Part shown: one piece after another, positions 8,648 through 16,610 of the stretch
Layout of the letters: every line of letters begins with the position of its first letter
Numbering within the stretch: position 1 is the stretch's first letter
Source of the DNA: CAZFPA01 sp964520975
Lineage (GTDB): Bacteria; Bacillota; Negativicutes; Selenomonadales; Selenomonadaceae
Reading direction: 5' to 3'
Length of the DNA stretch: 64,000 nt
Assembly (NCBI GenBank): GCA_964520975.1
Contig: CAZFPA010000001.1
Span: 55,829-119,828, forward strand
Translations under genes and position numbers: made by a program
The notes under the pieces: generated by a model
Told to the model about the DNA's origin: nothing
What the model saw: only the letters and a program-made list of their open reading frames with translations
Database searches by the model: none

Positions 8648-8922
8648 TTCTCGTCATCCTTTACCTTGAGATCCGCATCGTCGTTTTCAATGACCCGATG
8701 CGCCACGGTCTCCGGCTGTACAGCCGACAGGATTACATGACCGCTGTCAGCGATGAGCACAGCCCGGGTCCGACGGCCATAGGTGGCATCGATGAGCATG
8801 CCATGATCCCTGGCCTCCTGAATGATGCGCTTGATTGGTGCCGATTCCGGACTCACGATTGCGATCATCCGGTTCGCCGACACAATGTTGCCAAAACCTA
8901 TATTGATGAGCTTAATGTCCAT
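8644..8922 (-). CDS. remA: RemA/DUF370 family regulator
   Basis: 92 residues. DIKLINIGFGNIVSANRMIAIVSPESAPIKR is the hallmark of DUF370/RemA, a DNA-binding activator of biofilm matrix genes in Bacillus subtilis; its targets in Negativicutes are not established. TYGRRTRAVLIADSGHVILSAV is also conserved. The charged C-terminal tail is variable. The yicC-remA-gmk-rpoZ order is conserved in Firmicutes. It overlaps gmk by 4 bases. Confidence 0.93.
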   Translation of the reverse strand: MDIKLINIGFGNIVSANRMIAIVSPESAPIKRIIQEARDHGMLIDATYGRRTRAVLIADSGHVILSAVQPETVAHRVIENDDADLKVKDDEK

Positions 8923-8956
8923 AGTATATTATATCCTCTCTTCCCATGAAGAAAAT

Positions 8957-9838
8957 CTATTCCACATTCTGGATCTGTTCCCGAATTTTTTCGATTTCAC
9001 TTTTACAGTCAACTACGAGCTGCGCCGCCTCCGCACAATTTGCCTTGGAAGCGATGGTGTTGACCTCCCGGTTCATTTCCTGTACGAGGAAATCCAGCTT
9101 ACGCCCCATGGGTTCTGCCGGATCTTCAATCATGCTCCGGAACTGCTGGAAATGGCTCTGCAGCCGCACGACCTCTTCGGTATAATTGATCTTATCCGCA
9201 TAAATTGCCGTCTCCTGGATAATGCGCGTCTCGTCGATTGCATCCTTTGCCAAAAGCTCACAGATCGTCTTCTGCAGACGCTCACGATAAGCGACAACGA
9301 TCTCCGGCGCGAATGCGGCAATCTTCCCGACCAGTTCCTGCAGCGTATCGAGGCGTCCGACAAAATCCTGCTGCAGGTTGCGGCCCTCGGCCTCCCGCAT
9401 GACCAGGAAGCCATCCAGGGCAGTCCGCAGCGCCGTAAGCAGCGCCGTCCTGGCCCCCGCTATATCCAGCATGCCCTCTGACAAAGTCAGGACTTCCGGA
9501 TAGTTGGCCACCGTACTCACATCATCCGGCCGTGCCAGGTGCAGAAGATCACTCATCTCGTTCAATGCCTTATGGTAAGCAATTGCGAGACTTTTGTCAA
9601 CCCTTATACACTGCTCTTTTTCCCGCTTATCCAGGAAATTCACATTCACATCCAGCTTTCCCCGTGACGCATACGTGCGGATGAGTTTCACCGCATCAGC
9701 CTCCAGCGCAGCCAGTCCATGCGGCATGTGCATATTGATTTCCAGATAACGCTGGTTGACTGACTTCACCTCGATATGAAGCTTATAGTCATCATCCTCA
9801 TAATCCCCAGAACCGAATCCCGTCATACTTCTCAGCAT
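8957..9838 (-). CDS. yicC: YicC/YloC family endoribonuclease
   Basis: 293 residues, full length. MLRSMTGFGSG at the N-terminus and the C-terminal DUF1732 part (EPMGRKLDFLVQEMNREVNTIASKAN) are diagnostic. Family members are endoribonucleases (YicC in E. coli, YloC in B. subtilis) implicated in RNA turnover. The C-terminal Arg/Glu/Asn residues needed for activity appear conserved. ATG at 9838 with GGGAGG upstream; 17 bases after dapF. Confidence 0.94.
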   Translation of the reverse strand: MLRSMTGFGSGDYEDDDYKLHIEVKSVNQRYLEINMHMPHGLAALEADAVKLIRTYASRGKLDVNVNFLDKREKEQCIRVDKSLAIAYHKALNEMSDLLHLARPDDVSTVANYPEVLTLSEGMLDIAGARTALLTALRTALDGFLVMREAEGRNLQQDFVGRLDTLQELVGKIAAFAPEIVVAYRERLQKTICELLAKDAIDETRIIQETAIYADKINYTEEVVRLQSHFQQFRSMIEDPAEPMGRKLDFLVQEMNREVNTIASKANCAEAAQLVVDCKSEIEKIREQIQNVE

Positions 9839-9855
9839 CTACAGCCCTCCCCGGC

Positions 9856-10710
9856 TTACGCCTGTCCTTCTTTATCGGCAAAGTGTCCGGCAAACACCTG
9901 CTCCGCCGGGCCCGTCATGTAAAGATGGCCGTTGTCTGCCCATTCCACGGTGAGCCGGCCACCATCGAGCTCAATCTCGGCCCGACGCTCGGTAAGACCA
10001 TTGAGCACCGCCGCCGTAAGTGTGGCACAGGAGCCCGTTCCGCAGGCCAGCGTGACGGCCGCCCCGCGTTCCCATACACGCATGCGCAGATGCGTGCGGT
10101 CGCGCACCTCGACAAATTCCGCATTGACCTTGCGCGGAAAACACGCATGCGTCTCAAAGGCCGGCCCGACGGTCTCAATCGGCAACGCCCCGATCTCATC
10201 CACAAATACAACACAGTGCGGATTGCCCATGGATACACAGGTCATAGTATAGCGCTGCCCCAGAACCTCAATGGGCTCAGAAACCACCCGACGGCTGCCG
10301 AAGCCGGCAACCGGTATCCGGTCAGCTTCCAGGACAGGCTCACCCATATCCACCTGCACTGATACCACCTTGCCCGCTGACAGAATAAGCTTAGGCACCA
10401 GAATTCCCGCACCGGTCTCAACCGTGAACTCCGTTTTGTCCGTGAGCCCCGCCTCATAGGCGCAGCGTGCAAAGCAACGGATACCATTGCCGCACATCTC
10501 CGCCTCACTGCCATCGGTATTAAAGATCCGCATACGAAAATCGGCCTTTGTGGAAGGAAGCAGCAGGATGAGGCCATCTGCGCCAATGCCATAATGACGG
10601 TCACATACCCGTTTCGCCAATGCAGCATAATCCGTCAGCTTTTCCGCAAAGCAGTTCACGAGAACAAAATCATTTCCGCAGCCCTGCCATTTCGTAAATG
10701 AAAATTCCAT
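9856..10710 (-). CDS. dapF: diaminopimelate epimerase
   Basis: Converts LL- to meso-diaminopimelate for lysine and peptidoglycan. 284 residues. Both catalytic cysteines are seen: MCGNGIRCFA (first Cys) and ACGTGSCATL (second Cys), plus the N-terminal WQGCGNDFVLV. I use the ATG at 10710 (MEFSFTKWQG) because GGGAG stands 10 bases upstream; a GTG three codons earlier is too close to that box. First gene of the operon running to coaBC; promoter at 10755-10783. Confidence 0.97.
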   Translation of the reverse strand: MEFSFTKWQGCGNDFVLVNCFAEKLTDYAALAKRVCDRHYGIGADGLILLLPSTKADFRMRIFNTDGSEAEMCGNGIRCFARCAYEAGLTDKTEFTVETGAGILVPKLILSAGKVVSVQVDMGEPVLEADRIPVAGFGSRRVVSEPIEVLGQRYTMTCVSMGNPHCVVFVDEIGALPIETVGPAFETHACFPRKVNAEFVEVRDRTHLRMRVWERGAAVTLACGTGSCATLTAAVLNGLTERRAEIELDGGRLTVEWADNGHLYMTGPAEQVFAGHFADKEGQA

Positions 10711-10754
10711 TGTAGTCACGCTCCCAAAACAGCATAAAATGCCATATACATATT

Positions 10755-10783
10755 ATTGTATATGTTTCCGGAAAGTTATGCAA
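10755..10783 (-). promoter_or_regulatory. sigma-A promoter of the dapF-coaBC operon
   Basis: TTGCAT, 17 bp, TACAAT on the minus strand, 45 bases before dapF. Confidence 0.65.
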
Positions 10784-10800
10784 GAAAAACCCCCGCAGAT

Positions 10801-10829
10801 TTGACCAAACTGCACTGAAATGCTATACT
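10801..10829 (+). promoter_or_regulatory. sigma-A promoter of rqcH
   Basis: TTGACC, 17 bp, TATACT on the plus strand, back-to-back with the dapF promoter; the two -35 boxes are 17 bases apart. Leader to rqcH is about 70 bases. Confidence 0.7.
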
Positions 10830-10905
10830 TTTAGCACGAATTGCCGTGTACTGCCGCCCTTATGGCAGTGCCTTTCACGATATTGCAAAAATCGAGGTTA
10901 CAATT

Positions 10906-12669
10906 ATGAGTTTAGACGGATTTTCCATGCACCCGCTCGCAGCCGAGCTTAACACAGCACTGGCTGGCGGCCGCATCGACAAGATTACGCAGCCGAACAA
11001 GCAGTCCGTACTGCTCTCCGTGCGGCAGCCCGGACAGAATTTCCTGCTGCATCTCTCTATCAACCCGCAGAATCCCGCGGCTCATCTCATGGAAAAGCCC
11101 CTGGAAAATCCGGCAGAACCACCGCTTTTCTGCATGGTACTGCGCAAGCACATCGAAACCGGCCGCATCGCGGAGATCCGCCAGTACGGTCTCGACCGCA
11201 TCCTCATCATCGACATTGATTTTCTGGCTGCTGGCGGTGAGATCCTCACCAAGTCACTGGTCATTGAGCTCATGGGAAAATACAGCAACATGATCCTCAT
11301 TCAGGACGGCCGCATCATCGAGGCCCTGCGTAAAGTCGGAACAAACAGCAGCCGGGTACGCACCGTGCTTCCCGGACAGGACTATGTCCTGCCACCGCAG
11401 CAGGACAAGCTGAACCTTTTAGAAACACCACTGCCAGAAATCCTTGCCGCACTCAAAAAACAGCCGGAGGAAAAACTTTCCAAGGCCTTGCTGAACACCT
11501 GCCTGGGCTTTGGCCCGGTATCGGCCAGGGAAACCGCCTTCAATGCCGGTCTGGCCGCCAGTACGAAAATCAGCGAACTCGATGCGGCGGATTTCGCTTC
11601 ACTGGCTTCCGCCCTGGAGGAAATCCATCAGAACTGCCTTGATGCGAAGGCTCCGGCCTGCCTCGTACTCGGTGAAAACAATAAGCTGCTGGCCATGGCC
11701 GCTTTCCCGCTGCACTATCTGACGGAAGGGACCTGCACCACCTTTGACAGCATCAGTGCCATGCTCAGCCAGGCCTCCCGCCTGGCTGGCAGCTACACCC
11801 TGCCGGATCGTGACCGCTTCCGCAAGCTCGTGCGCACGGAACTGGCCCGCGCAGAAAACAAATGCCAGGTACTGGAAAAAGAAATCGCCGCGGCGGAAAA
11901 TGCCGAAGAATATCGTATTAAGGCCGATAACCTCATGACCTATCAGTACGCACTGCAGGATCATGTAGATGCCGAGATCACCGTGGACAATATCTACAGT
12001 GCGTCCGGGGAAAAGATCACCATCCCCCTTGACCAGCGGATTTCCATCAGCCAGAACGTCCAGGCCTACTATCATAAATACGATAAATTCAAGCGGGCGC
12101 AGGAACTTCTGCGCGTCCAGCGCCGCCAATGCGAGGATGATATCCGCTATCTCGCAAGCATCGAGACCTCCCTGGAGGCCTCCCGCAGCCTGGCGGAAAT
12201 CCGTGATATCCGCACCGAACTCATTGTCAGCGGCTATCTGCGGGAAAGCAGCAAAAAAAAGATGCAGGAAAAGCCATCCGTTCCTTTCAAGTTCGAGGCT
12301 GCCGATGGCACTCAGATTCTCGTAGGGAAAAACAATTATCAAAACGATAAGCTCACCTTCAAGACCGCCTATTTCAACGATCTCTGGTTCCATACCAAGG
12401 ACATCCCCGGCTCCCATGTCATCCTGCGCTGCGGAGACGACGAACCGGCCACGGATACGATTCTGCTGGCGGCAAGTCTTGCCGCTCACTTCAGTCAGGC
12501 CGCCGGCTCATCCAAGATACCGGTGGACTACACCCGCTGCCGCTTCGTAAAGAAGCCCTCCGGTGCCAAACCCGGCTTCGTCATCTTCACCAACCAGACC
12601 ACACTCTACATCACGCCCGATGAAGAAAAGCTGTCCACGGTACTGCAGAACGATAAAAACGCCAACTGA
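10906..12669 (+). CDS. rqcH: NFACT family ribosome-quality-control factor RqcH (FbpA-like)
   Basis: 587 residues with the full bacterial NFACT layout: NFACT-N domain with the conserved LDR motif (QYGLDRILIIDID), HhH segment, long coiled coil around residues 290-420, and the C-terminal NFACT-R domain (DLWFHTKDIPGSHVIL). RqcH binds obstructed 50S subunits carrying peptidyl-tRNA and adds C-terminal alanine tails; older annotation calls these fibronectin-binding proteins. The ATG at 10906 (MSLDGFSMHPLAAEL) has GAGG 8 bases upstream and fits the family start. Single plus-strand gene with its own promoter. YlmH, another RQC-linked S4 protein, is encoded at 19125. Confidence 0.95.
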   Translation: MSLDGFSMHPLAAELNTALAGGRIDKITQPNKQSVLLSVRQPGQNFLLHLSINPQNPAAHLMEKPLENPAEPPLFCMVLRKHIETGRIAEIRQYGLDRILIIDIDFLAAGGEILTKSLVIELMGKYSNMILIQDGRIIEALRKVGTNSSRVRTVLPGQDYVLPPQQDKLNLLETPLPEILAALKKQPEEKLSKALLNTCLGFGPVSARETAFNAGLAASTKISELDAADFASLASALEEIHQNCLDAKAPACLVLGENNKLLAMAAFPLHYLTEGTCTTFDSISAMLSQASRLAGSYTLPDRDRFRKLVRTELARAENKCQVLEKEIAAAENAEEYRIKADNLMTYQYALQDHVDAEITVDNIYSASGEKITIPLDQRISISQNVQAYYHKYDKFKRAQELLRVQRRQCEDDIRYLASIETSLEASRSLAEIRDIRTELIVSGYLRESSKKKMQEKPSVPFKFEAADGTQILVGKNNYQNDKLTFKTAYFNDLWFHTKDIPGSHVILRCGDDEPATDTILLAASLAAHFSQAAGSSKIPVDYTRCRFVKKPSGAKPGFVIFTNQTTLYITPDEEKLSTVLQNDKNAN

Positions 12670-12678
12670 ATGACAAAA

Positions 12679-12767
12679 AGAAAGCCTGCCGAATCTGTAG
12701 TGGCCCGCATAGGCCAGATTTTAAATCTGACTTATATGGACCAGTTCACCCGGCAGGCTTTTTTTAT
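12679..12767. terminator. branched terminator-like structure between rqcH and glnB
   Basis: GCCTGCCG (12684-12691) pairs with CGGCAGGC (12751-12758), with a T-run on the plus side and TTTCTTTTT on the minus side, so it can end both convergent genes. Unusually, the 59-base loop holds further stems: TGGCC/GGCCA at 12701-12716 and AGATTT/AAATCT at 12716-12728, which share bases near 12715-12716 and may be alternatives. Confidence 0.7.
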
Positions 12768-13126
12768 TCGTGATCATCCACAATCGCGGCTCGGCCGCGT
12801 TCCCCGGTACGTATCTTTACAGCATCCTCAATACCCGAGATGAAGATCTTGCCATCTCCGATATGCCCGGTCGAGCATACCGCCTCAATGGCACTGACAA
12901 CCGTCTCGACGGGAATCTCACAGATGACGACCTCCACTTTGATCTTCGGCTGCAGGCTCACCTCCACCTGTCGGCCCCGATAGACCTCCTTATGGCCCTT
13001 GGAAAGACCACAGCCAAAAACATTGCTGACCGTCATCCCGGTAACACCAATGCGGTTCAGGGCTTCCTTTAACTCCTCCAGCTTCTCCGGCCGGGTCATG
13101 ACTTCAACCTTCGTAATCTTGTCCAT
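12764..13126 (-). CDS. glnB: PII family nitrogen regulatory protein
   Basis: 120-residue trimeric signal protein that reads 2-oxoglutarate and ADP/ATP and controls nitrogen enzymes or transporters by its T-loop. The T-loop keeps the uridylylatable Tyr (GHKEVYRGRQVEV), and the C-terminal TGHIGDGKIF ligand motif and RTGERG are present. No amt, glnA or nif gene is adjacent, so the target is unknown; GlnB rather than GlnK naming is by overall similarity only. AGGAGG precedes the ATG. The stop codon touches the terminator shared with rqcH. A promoter and a hairpin leader lie upstream. Confidence 0.88.
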   Translation of the reverse strand: MDKITKVEVMTRPEKLEELKEALNRIGVTGMTVSNVFGCGLSKGHKEVYRGRQVEVSLQPKIKVEVVICEIPVETVVSAIEAVCSTGHIGDGKIFISGIEDAVKIRTGERGRAAIVDDHE

Positions 13127-13161
13127 CTGAATCCCTCCTGCTGATATTCTGCCGTTTTACC

Positions 13162-13202
13162 AAAAAGAGCCTGCCCTACCATTGACTGATAGTGACAAGC
13201 TC
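13162..13202 (-). terminator. hairpin with U-run between usp and glnB (terminator or glnB attenuator)
   Basis: Minus strand GAGCTTGTC pairs imperfectly with GGGCAGGCTC, then five Ts. It lies downstream of a good promoter (13226-13254) and before the glnB RBS. It could end the usp operon or attenuate glnB. Confidence 0.6.
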
Positions 13203-13225
13203 CTTCGCTGCAAAACTATATGCTA

Positions 13226-13254
13226 TTTATACCATACAAAACCTGTAAATGCAA
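13226..13254 (-). promoter_or_regulatory. putative sigma-A promoter of glnB
   Basis: TTGCAT, 17 bp, TATAAA on the minus strand, about 100 bases before the glnB start and 34 bases after the usp stop. Confidence 0.6.
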
Positions 13255-13287
13255 GCCTTTTCCCGCAAATCGCCATCAAGAGATGTA

Positions 13288-13734
13288 TCAGCGCATAATC
13301 ATGACCGGACAATCTGCATGCTGCAGGACATACTGGCTCACACTGCCCATAAGCAGCCGCTGAAAGGTTCCCATGCCCCGGCTGCCCATGATAATGAGGT
13401 CAAAGCTACCTTCCTGGGCCTTCGCGACGATGGTCTCTCCCGGATCGCCCACAGCTACAGCACCTTCTGCCCGTATTTCCCGCGGAAGCTCATGCATGAG
13501 CTCCGTAAGAAGTTTCCAGGCACCATCCTTGAGCTCGGGTGGCACATAGCCTTCGATATATCCCCCGAGCGAAACCTGCTCAAAGGCGGATATCTCCTTA
13601 TTGAGATCGATGACAAACAAAACCGTCAGCGCAGCATCATAGAGCCCGGCCACCGATACAGCCTGCTGTACGGCATCATAGGCCTGTTTCGAGCCATCGA
13701 TAGGCACCAGTATTTTATTGAAATCCATGCTCAC
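13288..13734 (-). CDS. universal stress protein, UspA family
   Basis: 148 residues. N-terminal FNKILVPIDGSKQAYDA and the C-terminal nucleotide motif GSRGMGTFQRLLMGSVSQYV (G-x2-G-x9-G-S) mark the ATP-binding Usp branch. It starts inside the end of the ABC-2 permease gene (4-base ATGA overlap), so it is translated as the last gene of the MarR-HlyD-permease operon; a stress protein coupled to an efflux pump is unusual. Function beyond the family is unknown. Confidence 0.93.
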   Translation of the reverse strand: MSMDFNKILVPIDGSKQAYDAVQQAVSVAGLYDAALTVLFVIDLNKEISAFEQVSLGGYIEGYVPPELKDGAWKLLTELMHELPREIRAEGAVAVGDPGETIVAKAQEGSFDLIIMGSRGMGTFQRLLMGSVSQYVLQHADCPVMIMR

Positions 13735-14858
13735 CCCTCCATTACTTCAGCCTGCACACGCTGCCGACGGGCGCGGGCCTTGTAGAATACGAAGCAGAAC
13801 AATACCGCTACAAACCCAATGTACAGCAGGAAAGCACCGAACTCCCTGGATATATCCGTCAGGCCGGCACCACGCGTAATGATATCCCGCACGAGATGAA
13901 ATTCCCAGGTGAGCGGAAAGATATGCGACAGCGTCTGTACCCAGCCGGAAAGCACCGGTATCGGGCCTGTAGGGCCGCCCAGGATAAAGCCGCCTGGAAT
14001 GAATAGAATCATCCGGCTCGAAGCGATTCCCGGATTGGAAGCTGTCCAGCCCATGAGCAGACTCAGCATGCCCAGCACAAAAATATAGAAAAACTGCGTG
14101 AACAAAAATGTCAGTACATGACCGGAAAAAACCATATCGCCCCAGATGCGCAGAATGGCCATGCCCACAAACAATGCGGTCAGCAGGCAGCCGCCATAGG
14201 GAACGATGCGGACCATGAGGTCAAAGGGATTCCCCTGCTCAAGAATCCGGTCCAGTTTGCCGCTCAGCCGCAGCCGCGGTATCATGCCAATCGTCGCAAA
14301 GGTGAAAAACATCGAAGAGAAAAAGAACAAAAAGCCCTGCGTCTCACCATTGCTGGTCGAAGCTGCCGGATTGAACAGATTGCGCTCATGCAGAGAGATC
14401 CCGCTCTGCGCCGCGCCGCCGGCTGCCTGCTGATTGTCGATGGCGATGAGCTCATTCAGCGCGCTCTTGATATCCGCCGTCTGTGCCGTGTTCGTATTGT
14501 CATAAAAAACCCCGATGCTGCCTGCATCAGCCGTATAACGATTTTTTTCCAGATCCCGCGGCAAATAGACAACGGCCACATTCTGATCCCGATAAAAAAG
14601 GGTCTTCGGTTCGGCAGGCGTATTGAGCACAGCCGTCACCTTCATGTACTGCGAAGCATTGAGCTTGTCGATGATTTCGTGGCTGTACTTGGAATTATCG
14701 AGATCGATGACGGCAATATGCGCATCCTTAGCAAAATTATTGCCCAGCAGCACCGTCATGAATACCGTAATAACCACGGCCACCATCACAGCCACCTTTT
14801 CATAGGGCATGCCCTGTCCGGAAAACAGATAGCGCAGCTCATCTTTTAGTGAATTCAT
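13731..14858 (-). CDS. ABC-2 type transport permease (YhhJ/YhgE-like)
   Basis: 375 residues. One TM segment near residues 24-40, then a large extracytoplasmic domain (about 45-180), then five hydrophobic segments at the C-terminal half with the ABC-2 signature region (GGFILGGPTGPIPVLSGWVQTLSHIFPLTWEF). These permeases pair with an ATPase and an HlyD adaptor for drug, lipid or peptide export. The adaptor gene overlaps its start by 20 bases, but no ATPase is encoded nearby. ATG at 14858. Under MarR control through the shared operon. Confidence 0.88.
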   Translation of the reverse strand: MNSLKDELRYLFSGQGMPYEKVAVMVAVVITVFMTVLLGNNFAKDAHIAVIDLDNSKYSHEIIDKLNASQYMKVTAVLNTPAEPKTLFYRDQNVAVVYLPRDLEKNRYTADAGSIGVFYDNTNTAQTADIKSALNELIAIDNQQAAGGAAQSGISLHERNLFNPAASTSNGETQGFLFFFSSMFFTFATIGMIPRLRLSGKLDRILEQGNPFDLMVRIVPYGGCLLTALFVGMAILRIWGDMVFSGHVLTFLFTQFFYIFVLGMLSLLMGWTASNPGIASSRMILFIPGGFILGGPTGPIPVLSGWVQTLSHIFPLTWEFHLVRDIITRGAGLTDISREFGAFLLYIGFVAVLFCFVFYKARARRQRVQAEVMEG

Positions 14859-15951
14859 GTTCCCTCACCTCGATTGTCATGCCCGGCTGTATCCCATCCG
14901 CCGGCTCGGTATAGATACGTACCTGGAACGCTGACAGATCGGACTGGCCTTTTTCCCGGGACATCTTTAAATCCGCAAACCCCGGTGCCTGTGTGATGAG
15001 GCGTACCGTTCCAATCGCCGGTTTTTCCCCGGCTACCGTGCGCCCGGTCAGAGTATCCCCCTCATGCAGCTGGCTGGCCTGCTTTTCACTCAGATAAATA
15101 TCGTAATAGCAGCGCTTGCTTTCCAGCAGAACCACCGGCGTATTGGCCTGTACCATCTCGCCCTGCTTCGCCAGGATCTTGAGCACGCGGCCATCCTCCG
15201 GTGCCCGCAGCACCAGCCGCTCCTTCTTGACCTGCAGCTCCTTGAGCTGTACCTCCAGTGCTTTTTTCTGCTGTGCCAGAGACTGTACTTCATGCTGCTT
15301 ATTGCCGGTTTCCTGCCGTTCCTGGGCAATCGTCGGCAAAGCCAGCGAGTCCGTATTTCCACTGTCCCGGGCGCCCCCGAGCAGCTTGGCCAGGAGCTGC
15401 TGCTGCTGCGCGGCATTGGCAGCGGCCACATTCAGATTTGTCCGCGCATCGTCCAGCTCCGACTGGGCAATAGCGCCGATTTCCGCCAGGGAAGCCTTGC
15501 GGTTATAGTCCAGCTGTTTATTCTCATAGGTTGCATTCGCCGAATCCACGGCTGCCCGCTGCTGATCAATCTGTCGAAAGCTCTGCTGCTCATCGGTATC
15601 CGCCTTGGCATAGCCGATGCCGATTGCCCCATTCGTCGAATTGATCTGCGCATCCATCTGGGCGATCTGAGCCTCCAGCTTTTCAATCGAGAGGTCTACA
15701 TCCGTACTGTCAAGCTCCATGAGGATATCCCCCTTCTTGACCTCCTGCGCTTCCTGCACCGCCTCATTGACCAGACGACCACTCACGGAATCAAAGGACA
15801 TCTTGACCTGCTCGGCCGTCAATATACCTTCCTTGTGCTCCGTTGCCAATGCCACCGCATCGTTTCCCTTATACATGAGTATAATACCGCCCAAAAAGAG
15901 CAGCCCGATAAAAATGAATCCAATCCGCAATGATTTTTTCTTTAATTCCAT
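14839..15951 (-). CDS. HlyD-family membrane fusion (adaptor) protein
   Basis: 370 residues. Short cytoplasmic N-terminus, one TM anchor at about 8-26 (IGFIFIGLLFLGGIILMY), a biotinyl-lipoyl half (VQEAQEVKKGDILMELD), a long alpha-hairpin of about 130 residues rich in Gln/Ala and Lys, the second lipoyl half (VLRAPEDGRVLKILAKQGEM) and a beta-barrel end. Such adaptors bridge inner-membrane pumps to outer-membrane channels, fitting a diderm Firmicute. RBS GGAGG before the ATG at 15951. A MarR-type operator lies just upstream at 15971-15989. Confidence 0.92.
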   Translation of the reverse strand: MELKKKSLRIGFIFIGLLFLGGIILMYKGNDAVALATEHKEGILTAEQVKMSFDSVSGRLVNEAVQEAQEVKKGDILMELDSTDVDLSIEKLEAQIAQMDAQINSTNGAIGIGYAKADTDEQQSFRQIDQQRAAVDSANATYENKQLDYNRKASLAEIGAIAQSELDDARTNLNVAAANAAQQQQLLAKLLGGARDSGNTDSLALPTIAQERQETGNKQHEVQSLAQQKKALEVQLKELQVKKERLVLRAPEDGRVLKILAKQGEMVQANTPVVLLESKRCYYDIYLSEKQASQLHEGDTLTGRTVAGEKPAIGTVRLITQAPGFADLKMSREKGQSDLSAFQVRIYTEPADGIQPGMTIEVREHEFTKR

Positions 15952-15970
15952 GAATACTTTCCTCCGTTGC

Positions 15971-15989
15971 TATTAGTCAGCTAACTATA
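15971..15989. promoter_or_regulatory. MarR-type operator before the adaptor gene
   Basis: Contains a TATAGTTAG half-site (read on the minus strand) identical to that in the palindrome before marR, facing a degenerate second half CTAATA. It sits between the marR stop and the adaptor RBS, so the regulator may also act within the operon. Confidence 0.55.
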
Positions 15990-16009
15990 TGGACAAAAGA
16001 AAACTGCTG

Positions 16010-16495
16010 TCAGCCAGCAGTCACTTTTTTCAGCAAACGACTGAGCTCTGCCTGCTCGTTCTTATCCAACCGTCCCATGAGCTTGCTGATACGAAGATAA
16101 TGCGCTGGCAGTATCTCATCCATCAGCCGGCTTCCGGCTGATGTCAGCGATACGCGCTTGCTCCGCGCATCCTCCGCATCCTCAGCCAGCCGCACCAGGC
16201 CGTCCCGCTCCATGCGGCGCAGCATCACACTGATTGTCGCCCGCGTCACGCCGGCCCGCGCCGCCAGCTTGGACGGTGCCATGCCATCGGGCTGCTGGTG
16301 CAGGATAATCATCGCACAGAGCTTGCCCTCCGAAAGCTGATATTCCTGCTCCAGGATATCAAAAATCGCGTGCTGGATCTCTGCCGATGCCTGGATCACA
16401 TCCAACATTGCCATAACGGCCGATGGATCGATTTCCGGGATATGCTGTGCATGCTGCTCCAATTCCCCCAAAGTCAAAACATTTTCACGTCGCAT
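16010..16495 (-). CDS. MarR-family transcriptional regulator
   Basis: 161 residues with a central winged helix (LSEGKLCAMIILHQQPDGMAP..LAARAGVTRATISVMLRRMERDGLV, then the wing LAEDAEDARSKRVSLTSAG). MarR dimers usually repress their own operon until a phenolic or lipophilic ligand binds. The gene leads the adaptor-permease-usp operon, and a perfect palindrome overlaps its promoter, so autorepression and efflux control are likely (inference). ATG at 16495. Confidence 0.92.
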   Translation of the reverse strand: MRRENVLTLGELEQHAQHIPEIDPSAVMAMLDVIQASAEIQHAIFDILEQEYQLSEGKLCAMIILHQQPDGMAPSKLAARAGVTRATISVMLRRMERDGLVRLAEDAEDARSKRVSLTSAGSRLMDEILPAHYLRISKLMGRLDKNEQAELSRLLKKVTAG

Positions 16496-16507
16496 AAAAC
16501 GCCTCCA

Positions 16508-16527
16508 ATAGTTAGCCTACTAACTAT
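16508..16527. promoter_or_regulatory. MarR operator palindrome at the marR promoter
   Basis: ATAGTTAG-CCTA-CTAACTAT is a perfect 8+8 inverted repeat located immediately downstream of the -10 box, where a bound dimer would block initiation. Confidence 0.8.
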
Positions 16528-16528
16528 T

Positions 16529-16557
16529 ACTATAAAGAAAACTGCCTGTTTTGTCAA
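16529..16557 (-). promoter_or_regulatory. sigma-A promoter of the marR efflux operon
   Basis: TTGACA, 17 bp, TATAGT on the minus strand; the -10 box abuts the palindrome at 16508-16527. Confidence 0.8.
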
Positions 16558-16610
16558 GTCGATGACAAATAGGCAGATTTTTCAAAAATACACGATGATG
16601 CGACTGTAGA

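Noticed and set aside
12679..12767. tRNA or tRNA-like gene (8-bp acceptor-like stem, CAGATTTTAAATCTG resembling an anticodon arm with UUA)
   Set aside because: No T-arm with TTCRA in the right place, no D-arm consensus, and the T-run follows directly; a terminator with inner stems explains it better.
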